Origin: Sulfuricella denitrificans
GTDB taxonomy: Bacteria; Pseudomonadota; Gammaproteobacteria; Burkholderiales; Sulfuricellaceae
Assembly: GCA_002632355.1 (NCBI GenBank)
Contig: NSJJ01000001.1
Location: 281,835 to 345,834 of the forward strand
Direction: 5' to 3'
DNA: 64,000 bases
This document shows, piece by piece, positions 27,548 to 37,581 of the stretch; position 1 is the first letter of the stretch; every line of letters begins with the position of its first letter. A program made the position numbers and the translations under genes. Below the pieces are notes generated by a model. That model worked only from the letters and a program-made list of their open reading frames with translations. It was not told the origin of the DNA and ran no database searches.

Positions 27548-27899
27548 CAAAGCAGCCGTCTCCCGTCCCGGTGTGCTGTCACTGAGCATCAAGGAAAAAC
27601 CGGCGCTGTATGCGGCTTACATGCCTTTTCTCAAAGGGGGCGGGATTTTTATTCCGACCACCAAGGCATATCGCCTGGGCGATGAAGTCTTCATGTTGCT
27701 GACCCTGATGGATGATCCCAACAAGCTTCCGGTGGCCGGGAAGGTGGCCTGGATCACCCCGGCCGAGGCACAGGGCAACAAATCACAGGGCATCGGCGTA
27801 CAGTTTTCCGACAACGAAAGCGGCGTCGCCGCGCGTAACAAGATCGAGGGCTTGCTGGGCGGCAACCTCAAATCCACCCGCCCCACCCATACCATGTAA
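27531..27899 (+). CDS. pilZ: PilZ-type protein
   Basis: PilZ proteins of this group are needed for type IV pilus assembly; the prototype binds the retraction/extension machinery rather than c-di-GMP. The 122-residue sequence begins MSEPGSKAAVSRPGVLSLSI and has LKGGGIFIPTTKAYRLGDEV, LPVAGKVAWITPAEAQGNKS and GIGVQFSD, the typical pattern of the holB-linked PilZ. The RxxxR motif for c-di-GMP is absent, as in that prototype. No other pilus gene is in the window. Confidence 0.92.
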   Translation: MSEPGSKAAVSRPGVLSLSIKEKPALYAAYMPFLKGGGIFIPTTKAYRLGDEVFMLLTLMDDPNKLPVAGKVAWITPAEAQGNKSQGIGVQFSDNESGVAARNKIEGLLGGNLKSTRPTHTM

Positions 27900-27944
27900 T
27901 TTTTTTGCCATGCCGGTATTCCGGCACGGCCGTCATCTGGGCTT

Positions 27945-28721
27945 ATGTTCGTAGATTCCCACTGTCATATCAATTTTCCCGGTCTGGCCGAGCGCTTGCC
28001 GGATGTGCTGGATGCCATGGCGTGCAATCAGGTCACGCATGCCCTGTGCGTCAGCGTCGAGCTGTCCGCTTTCCCGCAGATACGCGAACTGGCGGAGCGA
28101 TATCCCAATATCCTTGCTTCTGTCGGTGTGCATCCCGATCATGAAGATTGCGGGGAACCGGATGTCGAGCAGCTCGTCGCCCTGGCGAGCCATTCCAAGG
28201 TTGTTGCCGTGGGCGAGACCGGGCTCGATTATTTCCGTCTGACGGGTGATCTGGAATGGCAGCGCGAGCGTTTCCGCACCCATATCCGTGCCGCAGTGCA
28301 AAGCGGCAAGCCGCTGATCATCCACACCCGCGCAGCGGCGGAAGACACCCTGCGCATCATGCGCGAGGAGGGCGCGGAGCGAGTGGGCGGGGTGATGCAC
28401 TGCTTCACCGAAAGCCGGGATGTGGCGGAACGGGCGATGGCGCTGAATTTTTATATTTCCTTTTCCGGCATCGTGACCTTCAAGAAGGCGCTGGAGCTGA
28501 AAGAAGTGGCGAAGCACGTGCCGCTGGAGCGCATGCTGATTGAAACCGACTCGCCTTATCTGGCGCCTGTGCCCTATCGCGGCAAGACCAACGAACCGGC
28601 CTACGTGCGCCACGTGGCCGAGGAAATCGCCCGGTTGCGCGGTGTCAGTCTTGAGGAAGTGGGCGCGGCCACGACGCGCAATTTTTTCGAGCTGTTCCGG
28701 GCCGCAGAGGCATGGAGGTAG
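27945..28721 (+). CDS. TatD-family metal-dependent deoxyribonuclease (YcfH-like)
   Basis: Members of this family are Mg-dependent 3'-5' nucleases of the amidohydrolase fold. The 258-residue protein has metal ligands in DSHCHINFPG, HPDHED, VGETGLDYF, IIHTRAAAED and MHCFTES, and ends with ETDSPYLAPVPYRGKTNEP, all as expected. The holB-pilZ-tatD order is that of E. coli ycfH. It overlaps the following hydrolase gene by 10 bp. Confidence 0.95.
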   Translation: MFVDSHCHINFPGLAERLPDVLDAMACNQVTHALCVSVELSAFPQIRELAERYPNILASVGVHPDHEDCGEPDVEQLVALASHSKVVAVGETGLDYFRLTGDLEWQRERFRTHIRAAVQSGKPLIIHTRAAAEDTLRIMREEGAERVGGVMHCFTESRDVAERAMALNFYISFSGIVTFKKALELKEVAKHVPLERMLIETDSPYLAPVPYRGKTNEPAYVRHVAEEIARLRGVSLEEVGAATTRNFFELFRAAEAWR

Positions 28722-29476
28722 TCTTTCTCGGCAGCGGCTCCAGCGCTGGCACGCCGGTGATCGGATGCACCTGCGGCACCTGTCTTTCTTCCGACCCGCG
28801 CAACCGGCGCACGCGCTGCTCGATCGCGGTGAAAATGGACGATGGCGCCGTGCTGCTGGTGGATACCGGGCCGGACCTGCGTCTGCAAGCCCTGCGCGAG
28901 AAACTGGTCCGTGTGGATGCCGTGCTCTATACCCATTACCATGCCGACCACCTCAACGGTCTCGATGATCTGCGCAGCTTTTGTCACCTGCAGCGCCAGC
29001 CGATCCCGGTGTATGGCAACGAGGTCACCATGCAGGGCATCGTGCAGCGTTTCGGCTATGCTTTTCCGCATCACGAGCAGCACCACTGGGACAAGCCGGT
29101 GCTCAGGGCGCATGTCGTCGACAGCCCTTTTGTCGCCGGCGGGGTGGAAGTCATTCCGGTGCCGGTAATGCATGGAAAGTACGAGATCCTGGCTTACCGT
29201 ATCGGCAACATGGCCTATCTGACCGATGTGTCGGATATCTCCGCTGCCAGCATGGAAATGCTGCAGGGACTGGATGTGTTGCTGCTGGATTGCCTGCGCT
29301 ACCGCCCCCATCCCACCCATTTCAGCATGGAAGAAGCCGTCGTGTGGGCGGGCAGGATCGGTGCGCGGGAAACCCGGCTGATCCACATGACCCACGAGCT
29401 GGAATATGCCGAATTGAGCGCAAGGCTTCCTGCCGGTGTGCAGCCTGCTTACGATGGATTGCGCTTGCAATGCTGA
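28712..29476 (+). CDS. Metallo-beta-lactamase-fold phosphodiesterase (PhnP-like)
   Basis: This resembles PhnP and related phosphodiesterases of the MBL superfamily. The 254-residue sequence has the Cys-rich zinc loop of this group near the N-terminus (TPVIGCTCGTCLSSD and RNRRTRCS), the metal motif YTHYHADHLNGLDDLR, and LTDVSDISAA and LIHMTHELEYAE. There is no phn operon nearby, so the physiological substrate is open; in PhnP it is a phosphoribosyl cyclic phosphate. It overlaps tatD by 10 bp and the ankyrin gene by 7 bp. Confidence 0.88.
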   Translation: MEVVFLGSGSSAGTPVIGCTCGTCLSSDPRNRRTRCSIAVKMDDGAVLLVDTGPDLRLQALREKLVRVDAVLYTHYHADHLNGLDDLRSFCHLQRQPIPVYGNEVTMQGIVQRFGYAFPHHEQHHWDKPVLRAHVVDSPFVAGGVEVIPVPVMHGKYEILAYRIGNMAYLTDVSDISAASMEMLQGLDVLLLDCLRYRPHPTHFSMEEAVVWAGRIGARETRLIHMTHELEYAELSARLPAGVQPAYDGLRLQC

Positions 29477-30141
29477 ACCGGTTGTTTATGCGAGGTTTTG
29501 CCCTGTGGCTGGTTTTGCCCTGGCTTGCCTTTGCCGCGCCGGTCTTTGCCGATACTGCGGCGAATATCGGCGATATGTTTGTCGCGATCAGGAATGGCGA
29601 TGCCGATACCGTGGCGCAATTGCTGCGCCTGGGCGTGGACCCCAATGTTCAGGATGAACAGGGTTACACGGCCCTGATGATGGCCGCACGGGAGGGGGCT
29701 CCCGGGGTCGCGCGTCAACTGCTGGCGCATGGCGCCAGGGTATACCAGCGAAACCGCTATGGAGAGACGGCAGTCATGCTTGCCGCATACAGCGGACATA
29801 ACGCGGTGATCGAATTGCTGATGCTGCAGGGCGCCAACCTGAATGCCAACAGCAGGGGATGGAATCCTCTGATTTATGCGGCCTTTGCCGGTCATGCCGA
29901 CACGGTCCGGCTGCTTCTGGCCTATGGCATGCCCGTGGATGGCCAGACCGATGGCGGGCTCAGCGCGTTGATGCTGGCCTCGCAAAAGGGCTGCATCGAA
30001 TGCGTCCGCCTGCTGTTGCGCATGGGGGCGAATCCCGGCTTGCGCAACAGGCAAGGGCAGACCGCACTGGATATGGCCCAGGGTGCGGGCAATAGCGATG
30101 CCGGTGCGTTGCTTGAACAGGCGGCGAGAGTCAGAAAATGA
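29470..30141 (+). CDS. Exported ankyrin repeat protein
   Basis: The ATG at 29470 overlaps the previous stop and gives 223 residues. An N-terminal signal peptide (LFMRGFALWLVLPWLAFAAP, residues about 5-24, with likely cleavage near Ala-Asp-Thr) is followed by five ankyrin repeats: residues about 35-63, 67-97, 100-130, 133-163 and 167-199, with motifs such as GYTALMMAAREG, GETAVMLAAYSG, GWNPLIYAAFAG and GLSALMLASQKG. Ankyrin stacks bind other proteins; in the periplasm they have been linked to catalase and envelope functions, but no function can be assigned here. It is the last gene before the rpsB promoter. Confidence 0.88.
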   Translation: MLNRLFMRGFALWLVLPWLAFAAPVFADTAANIGDMFVAIRNGDADTVAQLLRLGVDPNVQDEQGYTALMMAAREGAPGVARQLLAHGARVYQRNRYGETAVMLAAYSGHNAVIELLMLQGANLNANSRGWNPLIYAAFAGHADTVRLLLAYGMPVDGQTDGGLSALMLASQKGCIECVRLLLRMGANPGLRNRQGQTALDMAQGAGNSDAGALLEQAARVRK

Positions 30142-30167
30142 GCCATGGCGAAAATAAGCCATGGTGA

Positions 30168-30197
30168 TTGAATGAAAGGGGCGGAATGTGCTATTAT
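30168..30197 (+). promoter_or_regulatory. rpsB-tsf promoter
   Basis: TTGAAT (30168-30173) and TATTAT (30192-30197) are separated by 18 bp and are followed by a GC-rich discriminator (CGCGGCCC), as in stringently regulated ribosomal promoters. The predicted transcript starts about 150 nt before rpsB. Confidence 0.65.
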
Positions 30198-30202
30198 CGC
30201 GG

Positions 30203-30352
30203 CCCAATTTGGCTGGCTTTGAATGCGGCCGGATTTTAACGCCGCCGCAAGGCGGTCAATACGCACATCTGTCCCGTTAAGGGTGCCCGAACGGTTTTCC
30301 GGCGGGTCGCAGGCGGACGGATGGAGGCTTAACCCTTAAAAGGAGTTTTACC
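30203..30352 (+). promoter_or_regulatory. 5' leader of rpsB, possible S2 autoregulatory RNA
   Basis: The leader is about 150 nt and GC-rich. It contains a CCGCC-GCAA-GGCGG hairpin with a GNRA loop (30242-30255). The ribosome binding site AGGAG (30341-30345) is 7 bases before the ATG. In proteobacteria, S2 represses its own operon through the rpsB leader; the same role here is inference. Confidence 0.4.
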
Positions 30353-31099
30353 ATGTCAGTTACTATGCGCCAGATGCTTGAGGCAGGCGTCCACTTCGGT
30401 CACCAGACCCGCTACTGGAATCCCAAGATGGCTCCGTTCATCTTCGGCGACCGCAACAAAATTCATATCGTGAACCTGGAAAAATCCCTTCCGATGTACG
30501 AAGAGGCGGTCAAGTTCGTACGCAAGATGGCGACCAACAAGGGTAACATCCTGTTCGTCGGCACCAAGCGCCAGGCTCGCGAAATCATCAAGGAAGAAGC
30601 TGCACGCGCCGGCGCACCCTATGTGGACTACCGCTGGCTGGGTGGTATGCTGACCAACTTCAAGACGGTCAAGCAATCCATCAAGCGCCTGAAAGACATG
30701 GAAGCCATGATGGAAGATGGCAGCATGGAGCGCCTGTCCAAAAAGGAAGCGCTGGGTTTCAAGCGCGAAATGATCAAGCTGGAACGCAGCCTGGGCGGCA
30801 TTAAGGATATGGGCGGCTTGCCGGATGCCATGTTCGTGATCGACGTGGGTTATGAAAGCGGCGCCATTACCGAAGCCAAAAAACTGGGCATCCCGGTGAT
30901 CGGCATCGTGGACACCAACAATTCGCCTGCCGGGGTGGATTTCGTGATTCCCGGCAACGATGATTCGAGCAAGGCGATTCGCCTGTACGCTCAGGGCATG
31001 GCCGACGCAATCCTGGAAGGCCGCAGCCAGGTCGTTACGGATATCATCAAGGGCGACGAATTCGTCGAGGTGAGTGATACGGAACAGACAGCGGGTTGA
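30353..31099 (+). CDS. rpsB: 30S ribosomal protein S2
   Basis: S2 (uS2) binds late to the 30S subunit and is needed for S1 binding. The 248-residue sequence is canonical: [60 protein letters not shown] and [20 protein letters not shown]. It has an AGGAG ribosome binding site and is followed by an attenuator-like terminator and tsf. Confidence 0.99.
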   Translation: MSVTMRQMLEAGVHFGHQTRYWNPKMAPFIFGDRNKIHIVNLEKSLPMYEEAVKFVRKMATNKGNILFVGTKRQAREIIKEEAARAGAPYVDYRWLGGMLTNFKTVKQSIKRLKDMEAMMEDGSMERLSKKEALGFKREMIKLERSLGGIKDMGGLPDAMFVIDVGYESGAITEAKKLGIPVIGIVDTNNSPAGVDFVIPGNDDSSKAIRLYAQGMADAILEGRSQVVTDIIKGDEFVEVSDTEQTAG

Positions 31100-31110
31100 T
31101 TCTCCGCAGA

Positions 31111-31134
31111 AAAGGGGCGGAAGCCCCTTTTTTT
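31111..31134 (+). terminator. Intrinsic terminator or attenuator between rpsB and tsf
   Basis: The stem AAAGGGGC/GCCCCTTT with loop GGAA is followed by a T run (31128-31134). It lies 12 bp after the rpsB stop and 33 bp before tsf, and probably lowers tsf transcription relative to rpsB, as in other bacteria. Confidence 0.8.
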
Positions 31135-31166
31135 AGCTTTGAATACTAGAAATCAGGAGTTTGAAT

Positions 31167-32045
31167 ATGGCGGACATTACCGCAGGTATGGTTAAGGAAT
31201 TGCGCGAGCTGACCGGCTTGGGCATGATGGAATGCAAGAAGGCGCTGACTGAGACGGCTGGCGATATGAAGGCAGCCGAAGAACTGCTGCGCATCAAGAG
31301 CGGCGCCAAGGCCAACAAGGCTGCCAGTCGCGTGGCTGCAGAAGGTGTCGTGGGTAGTTTCATCAGCGCAGACGGCCACAAGGGCGCGCTCGTGGAAGTG
31401 AACTGCGAAACCGACTTTGTTTCCAAAAATGAAGATTTTGCCGCCTTTGCCAAGGCGCTGGCGCAAATGGTTGCCGAACAAGGGATTGAAGACCTCGGTG
31501 TGCTGGCCTCTGCCAAGCTGCCTTCCGGTCAGACCGTGGAAGAAACCCGTCAGGCACTGATCATGAAGCTGGGTGAGAATATCTCCCTGCGCCGTCTGAC
31601 GCGCGCTGAAACTTCCGGCAAGCTGACCACCTATCTGCACGGCACACGCATCGGCGTGATGGTCGACAGTACTGGTGGCGACGAGCAACTGGGCAAGGAT
31701 ATTGCCATGCATATCGCAGCAAGCAAGCCGGTATGTGTTTCCAAGGATCAAGTGCCAGCTGACCTGCTGGAAAACGAGCGCAAGATTTTCTCGGCTCAGG
31801 CCGCCGAATCCGGCAAGCCAGCCGACATTATCGCCAAGATGGTGGATGGCCGTATCGCCAAGTACCTGGCCGAAGTGACCCTGATGGGCCAGCCTTTCGT
31901 CAAGGATCCGGACCAGACCGTGGAAAAACTGCTGGCTGGCAAAAAAGCCAGCGTCAGCGCTTTCACCATGTACATCGTGGGCGAAGGCATCGAGAAGAAA
32001 GTGGTGGACTACGCCGCCGAAGTCGCTGCTGCGGCGAAGGTATAA
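31167..32045 (+). CDS. tsf: Translation elongation factor Ts
   Basis: EF-Ts exchanges GDP for GTP on EF-Tu. I start it at the ATG at 31167 ([17 protein letters not shown]), which has AGGAG 7 bases upstream; the in-frame TTG at 31161 is too close to that site. The 292-residue protein has [13 protein letters not shown], the TDFV motif that inserts near the EF-Tu nucleotide site ([15 protein letters not shown]), and the C-terminal [14 protein letters not shown]. Neighbours are rpsB and pyrH, the classical order. Confidence 0.99.
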   Translation: MADITAGMVKELRELTGLGMMECKKALTETAGDMKAAEELLRIKSGAKANKAASRVAAEGVVGSFISADGHKGALVEVNCETDFVSKNEDFAAFAKALAQMVAEQGIEDLGVLASAKLPSGQTVEETRQALIMKLGENISLRRLTRAETSGKLTTYLHGTRIGVMVDSTGGDEQLGKDIAMHIAASKPVCVSKDQVPADLLENERKIFSAQAAESGKPADIIAKMVDGRIAKYLAEVTLMGQPFVKDPDQTVEKLLAGKKASVSAFTMYIVGEGIEKKVVDYAAEVAAAAKV

Positions 32046-32048
32046 GCC

Positions 32049-32765
32049 ATGACCGCTCCCGCTTACAAACGCATTCTGCTCAAGCTGTCTGGCGAGGCCC
32101 TGATGGGCGAGGACAGCTACGGTATCAACCGCCCCACCATCGAACGCATCGTCGGTGAAGTGGCCGAGGTGGTGCAGATGGGCGTGCAGGTGGGGGTGGT
32201 CATCGGCGGCGGCAATATATTTCGTGGCGTGGCCCCTGCTGCTGCAGGAATGGACCGCGCCACCGCAGATTACATGGGCATGCTGGCTACGGTCATGAAT
32301 GCCCTTGCACTGCAGGACGCCATGCGCCGTATCGGCGTGGCGAGCCGGGTGCAAACCGCGCTGGCCATCGAAGCGGTGGCCGAGCCTTATATTCGCGGCA
32401 AGGCCATCCGCTATCTGGAAGAAGGCAAGGTGGTGATTTTCGGCGCCGGCACCGGCAACCCGTTTTTTACTACCGACACCGCCGCTGCGCTGCGCGCCAT
32501 GGAAGTCGGGGCGGAAGTCGTGCTCAAGGCTACCAAGGTGGACGGCGTCTATACCGACGATCCGAAAACCAACCCTGAAGCCATGCGCTATCAGCAATTG
32601 AGTTTCGACGAGGCGATCAGCCGCAATCTCAAGGTGATGGATGCCACCGCACTGGCCCTGTGCCGCGACCAGAGCATGCCGCTGGGCGTATTCAGCATTT
32701 TCAAACCGGGTGCGCTCAAGCGCGTGGTGATGGGCGAGGACGAAGGCACGCGGGTTTATTGTTAA
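32049..32765 (+). CDS. pyrH: Uridylate kinase
   Basis: PyrH is the hexameric UMP kinase of the amino acid kinase fold, unrelated to eukaryotic UMP kinases. The 238-residue protein shows [67 protein letters not shown] and [12 protein letters not shown]. It lies 3 bp after tsf. A dispersed repeat element separates it from frr and starts in its stop codon. Confidence 0.99.
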   Translation: MTAPAYKRILLKLSGEALMGEDSYGINRPTIERIVGEVAEVVQMGVQVGVVIGGGNIFRGVAPAAAGMDRATADYMGMLATVMNALALQDAMRRIGVASRVQTALAIEAVAEPYIRGKAIRYLEEGKVVIFGAGTGNPFFTTDTAAALRAMEVGAEVVLKATKVDGVYTDDPKTNPEAMRYQQLSFDEAISRNLKVMDATALALCRDQSMPLGVFSIFKPGALKRVVMGEDEGTRVYC

Positions 32766-32852
32766 CCCCCTCTATCCCCTTGTCAGGGAAAGGCCGGACC
32801 GTCTCCCCGATTTGCCCCTCCCCTGACAAGGGGAGGATGGGAGGGGTTAGAT
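32764..32852. repeat. Dispersed intergenic inverted-repeat element, copy B
   Basis: The element fills most of the pyrH-frr gap and starts in the pyrH stop codon. Its left arm (32764-32793) and right arm (32815-32848) are imperfect inverted copies, each with a small CCCCT...AGGGG hairpin. The right arm is 33/34 identical to the reverse complement of the core in copy C and 31/34 to copy A. Confidence 0.9.
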
Positions 32853-32870
32853 TAACAAGGAAGCCAGAAC

Positions 32871-33428
32871 ATGATTTCAGACCTTAAAAAAACTGCCGAA
32901 CAGAAAATGCAGAAGTCCCTGGAGGCGCTCAAGGCCGATCTGGCCAAGGTGCGCACCGGGCGTGCCCACACCGGGATTCTTGACCATGTGATGGTCGACT
33001 ATTACGGCAATCCGACGGCAGTCAACCAGGTTGCCAACGTGACCCTGATCGACTCGCGCACGATCGGCGTGGCGCCGTGGGAAAAGAAAATGGTGGGTGC
33101 TGTCGAACGCGCCATTCGGGATTCCGACCTCGGCCTCAATCCTGCTTCCCAGGGCGACCTGATTCGCGTGCCGATGCCTGCCCTGACCGAAGAGCGCCGC
33201 AAGGAGCTGATCAAGGTGGTCAAGCACGAAGGCGAGGGCGCCAAGGTGGCGATCCGCAATATCCGGCGCGACGCCAATGCCCACTTCAAGGATTTGCTCA
33301 AGGACAAGGAGATCAGCGAGGATGATGATCGCCGCGCCCAGGATGAGATTCAGAAGCTCACTGACCGCTACGTGGCGGAAGTGGACAAGATGTTGCAGGT
33401 CAAAGAAACCGAATTGATGGCCATCTGA
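32871..33428 (+). CDS. frr: Ribosome recycling factor
   Basis: RRF splits the post-termination ribosome with EF-G. The 185-residue protein is canonical: [59 protein letters not shown] and [24 protein letters not shown] segments (here [19 protein letters not shown]). The ATG follows an AAGGAAG site. It precedes uppS by 11 bp. Confidence 0.99.
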   Translation: MISDLKKTAEQKMQKSLEALKADLAKVRTGRAHTGILDHVMVDYYGNPTAVNQVANVTLIDSRTIGVAPWEKKMVGAVERAIRDSDLGLNPASQGDLIRVPMPALTEERRKELIKVVKHEGEGAKVAIRNIRRDANAHFKDLLKDKEISEDDDRRAQDEIQKLTDRYVAEVDKMLQVKETELMAI

Positions 33429-33439
33429 GCCAGCGACTG

Positions 33440-34195
33440 GTGGCCCATCCAAAAAGCTCGACCCGTGAAATTCCGGCGGTGTCGCACATTCCCCGCCATA
33501 TCGCCATTATCATGGATGGCAATGGCCGCTGGGCGAAGAAACGCCATTTTCCGCGCGTGATGGGCCATAAGCGCGGCGTGGAGACGGTGCGCGAAATGGT
33601 CAAGTCCTGCATCGAGCGTGGCGTCGGATACCTCACCCTGTTTGCCTTCAGCAGCGAGAACTGGCGTCGCCCGGAAGAGGAAGTTTCCTTTCTGATGCAG
33701 CTTTTCATCCTGGCGCTGGAGAAGGAGGTCAGCAAGCTGCACCAGAACGGCGTTCGCCTTCTGGTCATCGGGGATCTTTCCCGCTTCGAGCCCCGGCTGG
33801 TCGAACTGGTGCGGAACTCGGAAGCCCTCACCGCGAACAATTCCAAGCTGACGCTCACCATCGCCGCCAACTACGGCGGTCGCTGGGACATCATGCAGGC
33901 GGTGAAAGCCATGCTGAAAGATCGTCCCGACCTGGCGGGCAGTTTCGGTGAGGACGATTTGCAGCCTTACCTGGCCATGCCCTACGCGCCCGAACCCGAT
34001 CTCTTTATCCGCACGGGCGGGGAACAGCGCATCAGCAATTTTCTGTTGTGGCAACTGGCCTACGCCGAGCTGTATTTCACGGATGTGCTGTGGCCCGATT
34101 TCAATTCGGTCGAACTGGACCGGGCGATTCACTCCTACCAGCAGCGCGAACGCCGCTTCGGGCGCACCAGCGAGCAATTGAAGACCCATGCTTAG
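33440..34195 (+). CDS. uppS: Undecaprenyl diphosphate synthase (isoprenyl transferase)
   Basis: UppS makes the C55 lipid carrier for peptidoglycan and O-antigen from FPP and IPP. The start is GTG at 33440 (251 residues); a second GTG at 33479 would remove SSTREIPA, which is conserved in relatives. Family motifs are [19 protein letters not shown] with the catalytic Asp, [29 protein letters not shown] and [20 protein letters not shown]. It overlaps cdsA by 8 bp. Confidence 0.97.
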   Translation: MAHPKSSTREIPAVSHIPRHIAIIMDGNGRWAKKRHFPRVMGHKRGVETVREMVKSCIERGVGYLTLFAFSSENWRRPEEEVSFLMQLFILALEKEVSKLHQNGVRLLVIGDLSRFEPRLVELVRNSEALTANNSKLTLTIAANYGGRWDIMQAVKAMLKDRPDLAGSFGEDDLQPYLAMPYAPEPDLFIRTGGEQRISNFLLWQLAYAELYFTDVLWPDFNSVELDRAIHSYQQRERRFGRTSEQLKTHA

Positions 34196-34982
34196 AACCC
34201 GCGTGATCACGGCTTTTGCCCTGCTGTTCGGGGTGCTGTTCGGGCTGTTTTATCTCCCCGGACTGTACTGGGGCTGGCTGACTCTGGGATTGATTGCGAT
34301 CGGTGCCTGGGAATGGGGTGGCCTTGCTGCCTACAATAATGCTGCGCGCTGGGCTTATCTGATATCAAGCATTGCGCTGGGGCTGGCTTTCCTGTTTCTC
34401 AAAATACCGGTCGAGCCTGCATATCCGGTCGCAGTCGCTTTCTGGCTGCTGCTGGTCCTGCCCTGGCTGCTGCTTGGCTGGAAGGTGCGCAATCCGCTTG
34501 TGCTGGCGCTGACGGGCTGGCTGGTCCTGTTTCCCACCTGGTTTGCCCTGATGGACTTTCACGCGATGCGTCCCGCCCTGCTGTTCGGCCTGATGGCAGT
34601 GGTGGCGGTGGCGGATATCGGCGCCTATTTTGCCGGGCGTGCGTTCGGCCGACACAAGCTGGCCCCCACTATCAGTCCGGGGAAAACCTGGGAAGGCGTG
34701 GCTGGCGGCTTGCTCGGCGTGGCGCTGTATGGTTCGCTCTGGATGGCGCTGGAAAGCGCCCTGAACGTGCCTTTTCCGGGTTTTATCCTGCTGCTGGCCA
34801 TGGCTTCCCTGAGCGTGGTGGGCGACCTGTTCGAGTCCTGGCTCAAGCGTCAGGCAGGCGTCAAGGATAGCGGCCATATCCTGCCCGGCCACGGCGGCGT
34901 GCTGGACCGCATCGATGCACTCACGGCAGCCTTGCCTCTGGCGGCTGCCGCCTATTTTGTTTCTGGTTTTTCCCTAATCTGA
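34188..34982 (+). CDS. cdsA: Phosphatidate cytidylyltransferase
   Basis: CdsA makes CDP-diacylglycerol from phosphatidate and CTP for all phospholipids. The 264-residue inner-membrane protein has seven to eight hydrophobic helices and the CDS signature near the C-terminus ([20 protein letters not shown] followed by GVLDRIDAL). Another conserved stretch is [20 protein letters not shown]. It overlaps uppS by 8 bp and precedes dxr by 2 bp. Confidence 0.97.
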   Translation: MLRTRVITAFALLFGVLFGLFYLPGLYWGWLTLGLIAIGAWEWGGLAAYNNAARWAYLISSIALGLAFLFLKIPVEPAYPVAVAFWLLLVLPWLLLGWKVRNPLVLALTGWLVLFPTWFALMDFHAMRPALLFGLMAVVAVADIGAYFAGRAFGRHKLAPTISPGKTWEGVAGGLLGVALYGSLWMALESALNVPFPGFILLLAMASLSVVGDLFESWLKRQAGVKDSGHILPGHGGVLDRIDALTAALPLAAAAYFVSGFSLI

Positions 34983-34984
34983 TC

Positions 34985-36217
34985 ATGAGCGATAAACAAA
35001 GAATCACCGTACTTGGGTCGACCGGATCGATTGGCGTCAGCACGCTGGATGTCATTGCGCGCCACCTCGGGCGGTTCCGGGTGGTCGCGCTGACGGCTCA
35101 TTCCCAGGCCGACAAGCTGTTCCAGCAATGCCAGCAGTTCGAGCCGGAATTCGCTGTGCTGCTGGATGCGGATGCAGCGCAGCGCCTGCAGTCGAAAATT
35201 ACCGCGGCCGGCCTGATAACCGAAGTGCTGCACGGGGTCGAGGCGCTGGAACGGGTTTCATCCCTGCCTCAGGTGGACAGCGTGATGGCGGCGATCGTCG
35301 GCGCAGCCGGTTTGCGTCCATCCCTGGCTGCGGCCCGGGCTGGCAAGAAAATCCTGCTTGCCAACAAGGAGACACTGGTAATGTCCGGCCGCGTGTTCAT
35401 GGACGCGGTGAGGGAAAGTGGCTCGGAACTGCTGCCGATCGACAGCGAACACAATGCCATTTTCCAGTCCCTGCCGCGCGATTTCGGTCGCGGGCTGGAT
35501 GTCGTCGGGGTGACGCGCATTCTGCTCACCGCTTCCGGCGGGCCGTTCCGCAGCAAGGCTTTGTCCGAACTGGAGCATGTGACGCCAGCCCAGGCTTGTG
35601 CTCACCCCAACTGGTCGATGGGGCGCAAGATTTCGGTGGATTCCGCCAGTATGATGAACAAGGGGCTGGAGGTCATCGAGGCGCACTGGCTGTTCGACGC
35701 GCCCGCTGACCGGATTCAGGTGGTAGTTCATCCCCAGAGCGTGATTCATTCCATGGTGGAATATGCCGATGGCTCCGTGCTGGCCCAGTTGGGCAACCCG
35801 GACATGCGCACGCCGATCGCCTATGCGCTGGGCTTTCCCGAGCGTATCGATTCCGGTGTGGCGCCACTGGACCTGTTCAGGATTGCCCGTCTGGATTTCG
35901 AAGCGCCGGACCTGACGCGCTTCCGTTGTCTCGATCTGGCCTATCAGGCCTTGCGTCATGGCGGAACCGCCCCGGCGATTCTGAATGCGGCCAATGAAGT
36001 GGCCGTGGCGGCCTTTCTTGATGAAAAATTGTCTTTCCTTGGGATTCCTTCGGTGATCGAACATGCGCTGGAACAGATCAGTACAGTGCCGGTAAATTGC
36101 CTGGAAGACGTTCAGGAAGCGGACAGACAGGCACGAGAAATTGCCAGTGAACACATCCTGAACCGTTCTCTTTCGAACGCTTCGCCCTTCACGCTTCACC
36201 CTTCAACCAATACATGA
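34985..36217 (+). CDS. dxr: 1-deoxy-D-xylulose 5-phosphate reductoisomerase
   Basis: Dxr performs the second step of the MEP isoprenoid pathway, DXP to MEP, with NADPH and a divalent metal. The 410-residue sequence has the NADPH motif [27 protein letters not shown], the metal site [13 protein letters not shown], and [20 protein letters not shown]. The last 16 or so residues ([14 protein letters not shown]) look like a variable extra tail. The stop overlaps the rseP ATG (ATGA). Confidence 0.98.
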   Translation: MSDKQRITVLGSTGSIGVSTLDVIARHLGRFRVVALTAHSQADKLFQQCQQFEPEFAVLLDADAAQRLQSKITAAGLITEVLHGVEALERVSSLPQVDSVMAAIVGAAGLRPSLAAARAGKKILLANKETLVMSGRVFMDAVRESGSELLPIDSEHNAIFQSLPRDFGRGLDVVGVTRILLTASGGPFRSKALSELEHVTPAQACAHPNWSMGRKISVDSASMMNKGLEVIEAHWLFDAPADRIQVVVHPQSVIHSMVEYADGSVLAQLGNPDMRTPIAYALGFPERIDSGVAPLDLFRIARLDFEAPDLTRFRCLDLAYQALRHGGTAPAILNAANEVAVAAFLDEKLSFLGIPSVIEHALEQISTVPVNCLEDVQEADRQAREIASEHILNRSLSNASPFTLHPSTNT

Positions 36218-37581
36218 GCCTGCTGTTTACCCTTGCCGCTTTTGCCCTTGCGCTGGGGATCCTCATAGTGGTGCACGAGCTGGGGCATTACTGGGTGGCG
36301 CGCTGGTGTGGCGTCAAGGTGCTACGCTTCTCGTTCGGCTTCGGCAAGCCCCTGACAGTCTGGAAATCGGGGCGCGACGGCACGGAATGGGCGTTGGCAG
36401 CTTTTCCCCTGGGTGGCTACGTCAAGATGCTGGACGAGCGCGAAGGGGAGGTCGCAGCTCACGAACTGCCACGCGCTTTCAATCGCCAGCCGGTGTGGCG
36501 CCGTATTTTCATCGTCGTGGCCGGTCCGGCAGCCAATTTTCTTCTGGCCGTCGTTTTGTACTGGGTTCTCTTCGTCAGCGGAGTGCCTGGCGTGAAACCC
36601 ATGCTCGGGCAGCCGGCTTCAGGTACACCCGCAGCGGTGGCCGGATTCCTGCCAGGGGAAATCATCGCCTCTATCGATGGCGAGACCGTTGCGACCTGGC
36701 AGGACACGCGCTGGTTGCTGCTCAAGCGTGTCATGAACCGGCATGGCGTGAAAATCGAAACGCACAATGATCGCGGCGAGATCCAGTTGCGGATTCTGGA
36801 AACAGCCAGCCTGACGGCAGATGATCTTGACGGGGACTTTCTCGAAAAACTGGGATTGACGCAATTTAGACCCTTGCTGAAGCCAGTCATCGGCAAACTG
36901 GTGGCAGGCGGGGCGGGTGAGCGGGCCGGGATGAAGCTGGGCGATGAGATTACAGCCATCAATGGCAAACCTGTGTCGCGCTGGGAAGATCTGGTCGAAT
37001 GGGTGAGGGATAATCCAGAGCACTTGCTGATGTTTGAAGTACAGCGCGACCGGCAGCGTTTGATACTGGAGGTAACACCCGTAGCCGCAACGGAAAAGAA
37101 TGAGACCGTGGGGAAAATCGGTGCAGCACCCCAGTTCGATATGGCGCTGGGCAAGAAGCTTATGACCGAAGTGCGCTACCCGCCAGTGCGGGCGCTGGGC
37201 GCCGCGCTGCATAAAACCTGGGATACCTCGGTATTCAGCCTGAACATGCTGGGGCGTATGGTGGTGGGGCAAGTGTCGCTCAAGAATATCAGCGGCCCCA
37301 TAACGATCGCCGATTATGCCGGCCAGTCGGCACAGATGGGCTGGCTGCCCTATCTGAGCTTCCTTGCATTGATCAGTATCAGTCTGGGCGTGCTCAATTT
37401 GTTGCCCATTCCCTTATTGGATGGTGGGCATTTGTTGTATTATATGGCCGAAATCCTGAAGGGAAGCCCGGTTTCGGAGCGCGTCATGGAAATCGGCCAG
37501 CAGGTCGGGATGGCGCTGTTGATGGTGCTCATGGCTTTCGCTTTTTACAACGATATTAACCGTTTGCTTTCCGGCCAATAA
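36214..37581 (+). CDS. rseP: Site-2 zinc protease RseP
   Basis: RseP cuts anti-sigma factors and signal peptide remnants within the inner membrane. The 455-residue protein has the zinc motif HELGH in the first membrane helix ([19 protein letters not shown]), a second site [12 protein letters not shown] in the third, two tandem PDZ domains (residues about 115-190 and 225-295), and four membrane helices. The gene lies between dxr and bamA, as in other betaproteobacteria. Its TAA shares its last A with the bamA ATG. Confidence 0.98.
   Translation: MSLLFTLAAFALALGILIVVHELGHYWVARWCGVKVLRFSFGFGKPLTVWKSGRDGTEWALAAFPLGGYVKMLDEREGEVAAHELPRAFNRQPVWRRIFIVVAGPAANFLLAVVLYWVLFVSGVPGVKPMLGQPASGTPAAVAGFLPGEIIASIDGETVATWQDTRWLLLKRVMNRHGVKIETHNDRGEIQLRILETASLTADDLDGDFLEKLGLTQFRPLLKPVIGKLVAGGAGERAGMKLGDEITAINGKPVSRWEDLVEWVRDNPEHLLMFEVQRDRQRLILEVTPVAATEKNETVGKIGAAPQFDMALGKKLMTEVRYPPVRALGAALHKTWDTSVFSLNMLGRMVVGQVSLKNISGPITIADYAGQSAQMGWLPYLSFLALISISLGVLNLLPIPLLDGGHLLYYMAEILKGSPVSERVMEIGQQVGMALLMVLMAFAFYNDINRLLSGQ

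Noticed and set aside
28981..29469. N-terminal extension of the ankyrin protein frame into the PhnP-like gene
   Set aside because: The signal peptide begins at the ATG at 29470; the upstream part is a Ser/Gly/Arg-rich shadow of the hydrolase gene.
31146..32597. 483-codon minus-strand open frame opposite tsf and pyrH
   Set aside because: The plus-strand genes are certain and conserved; the antisense frame is a composition effect.
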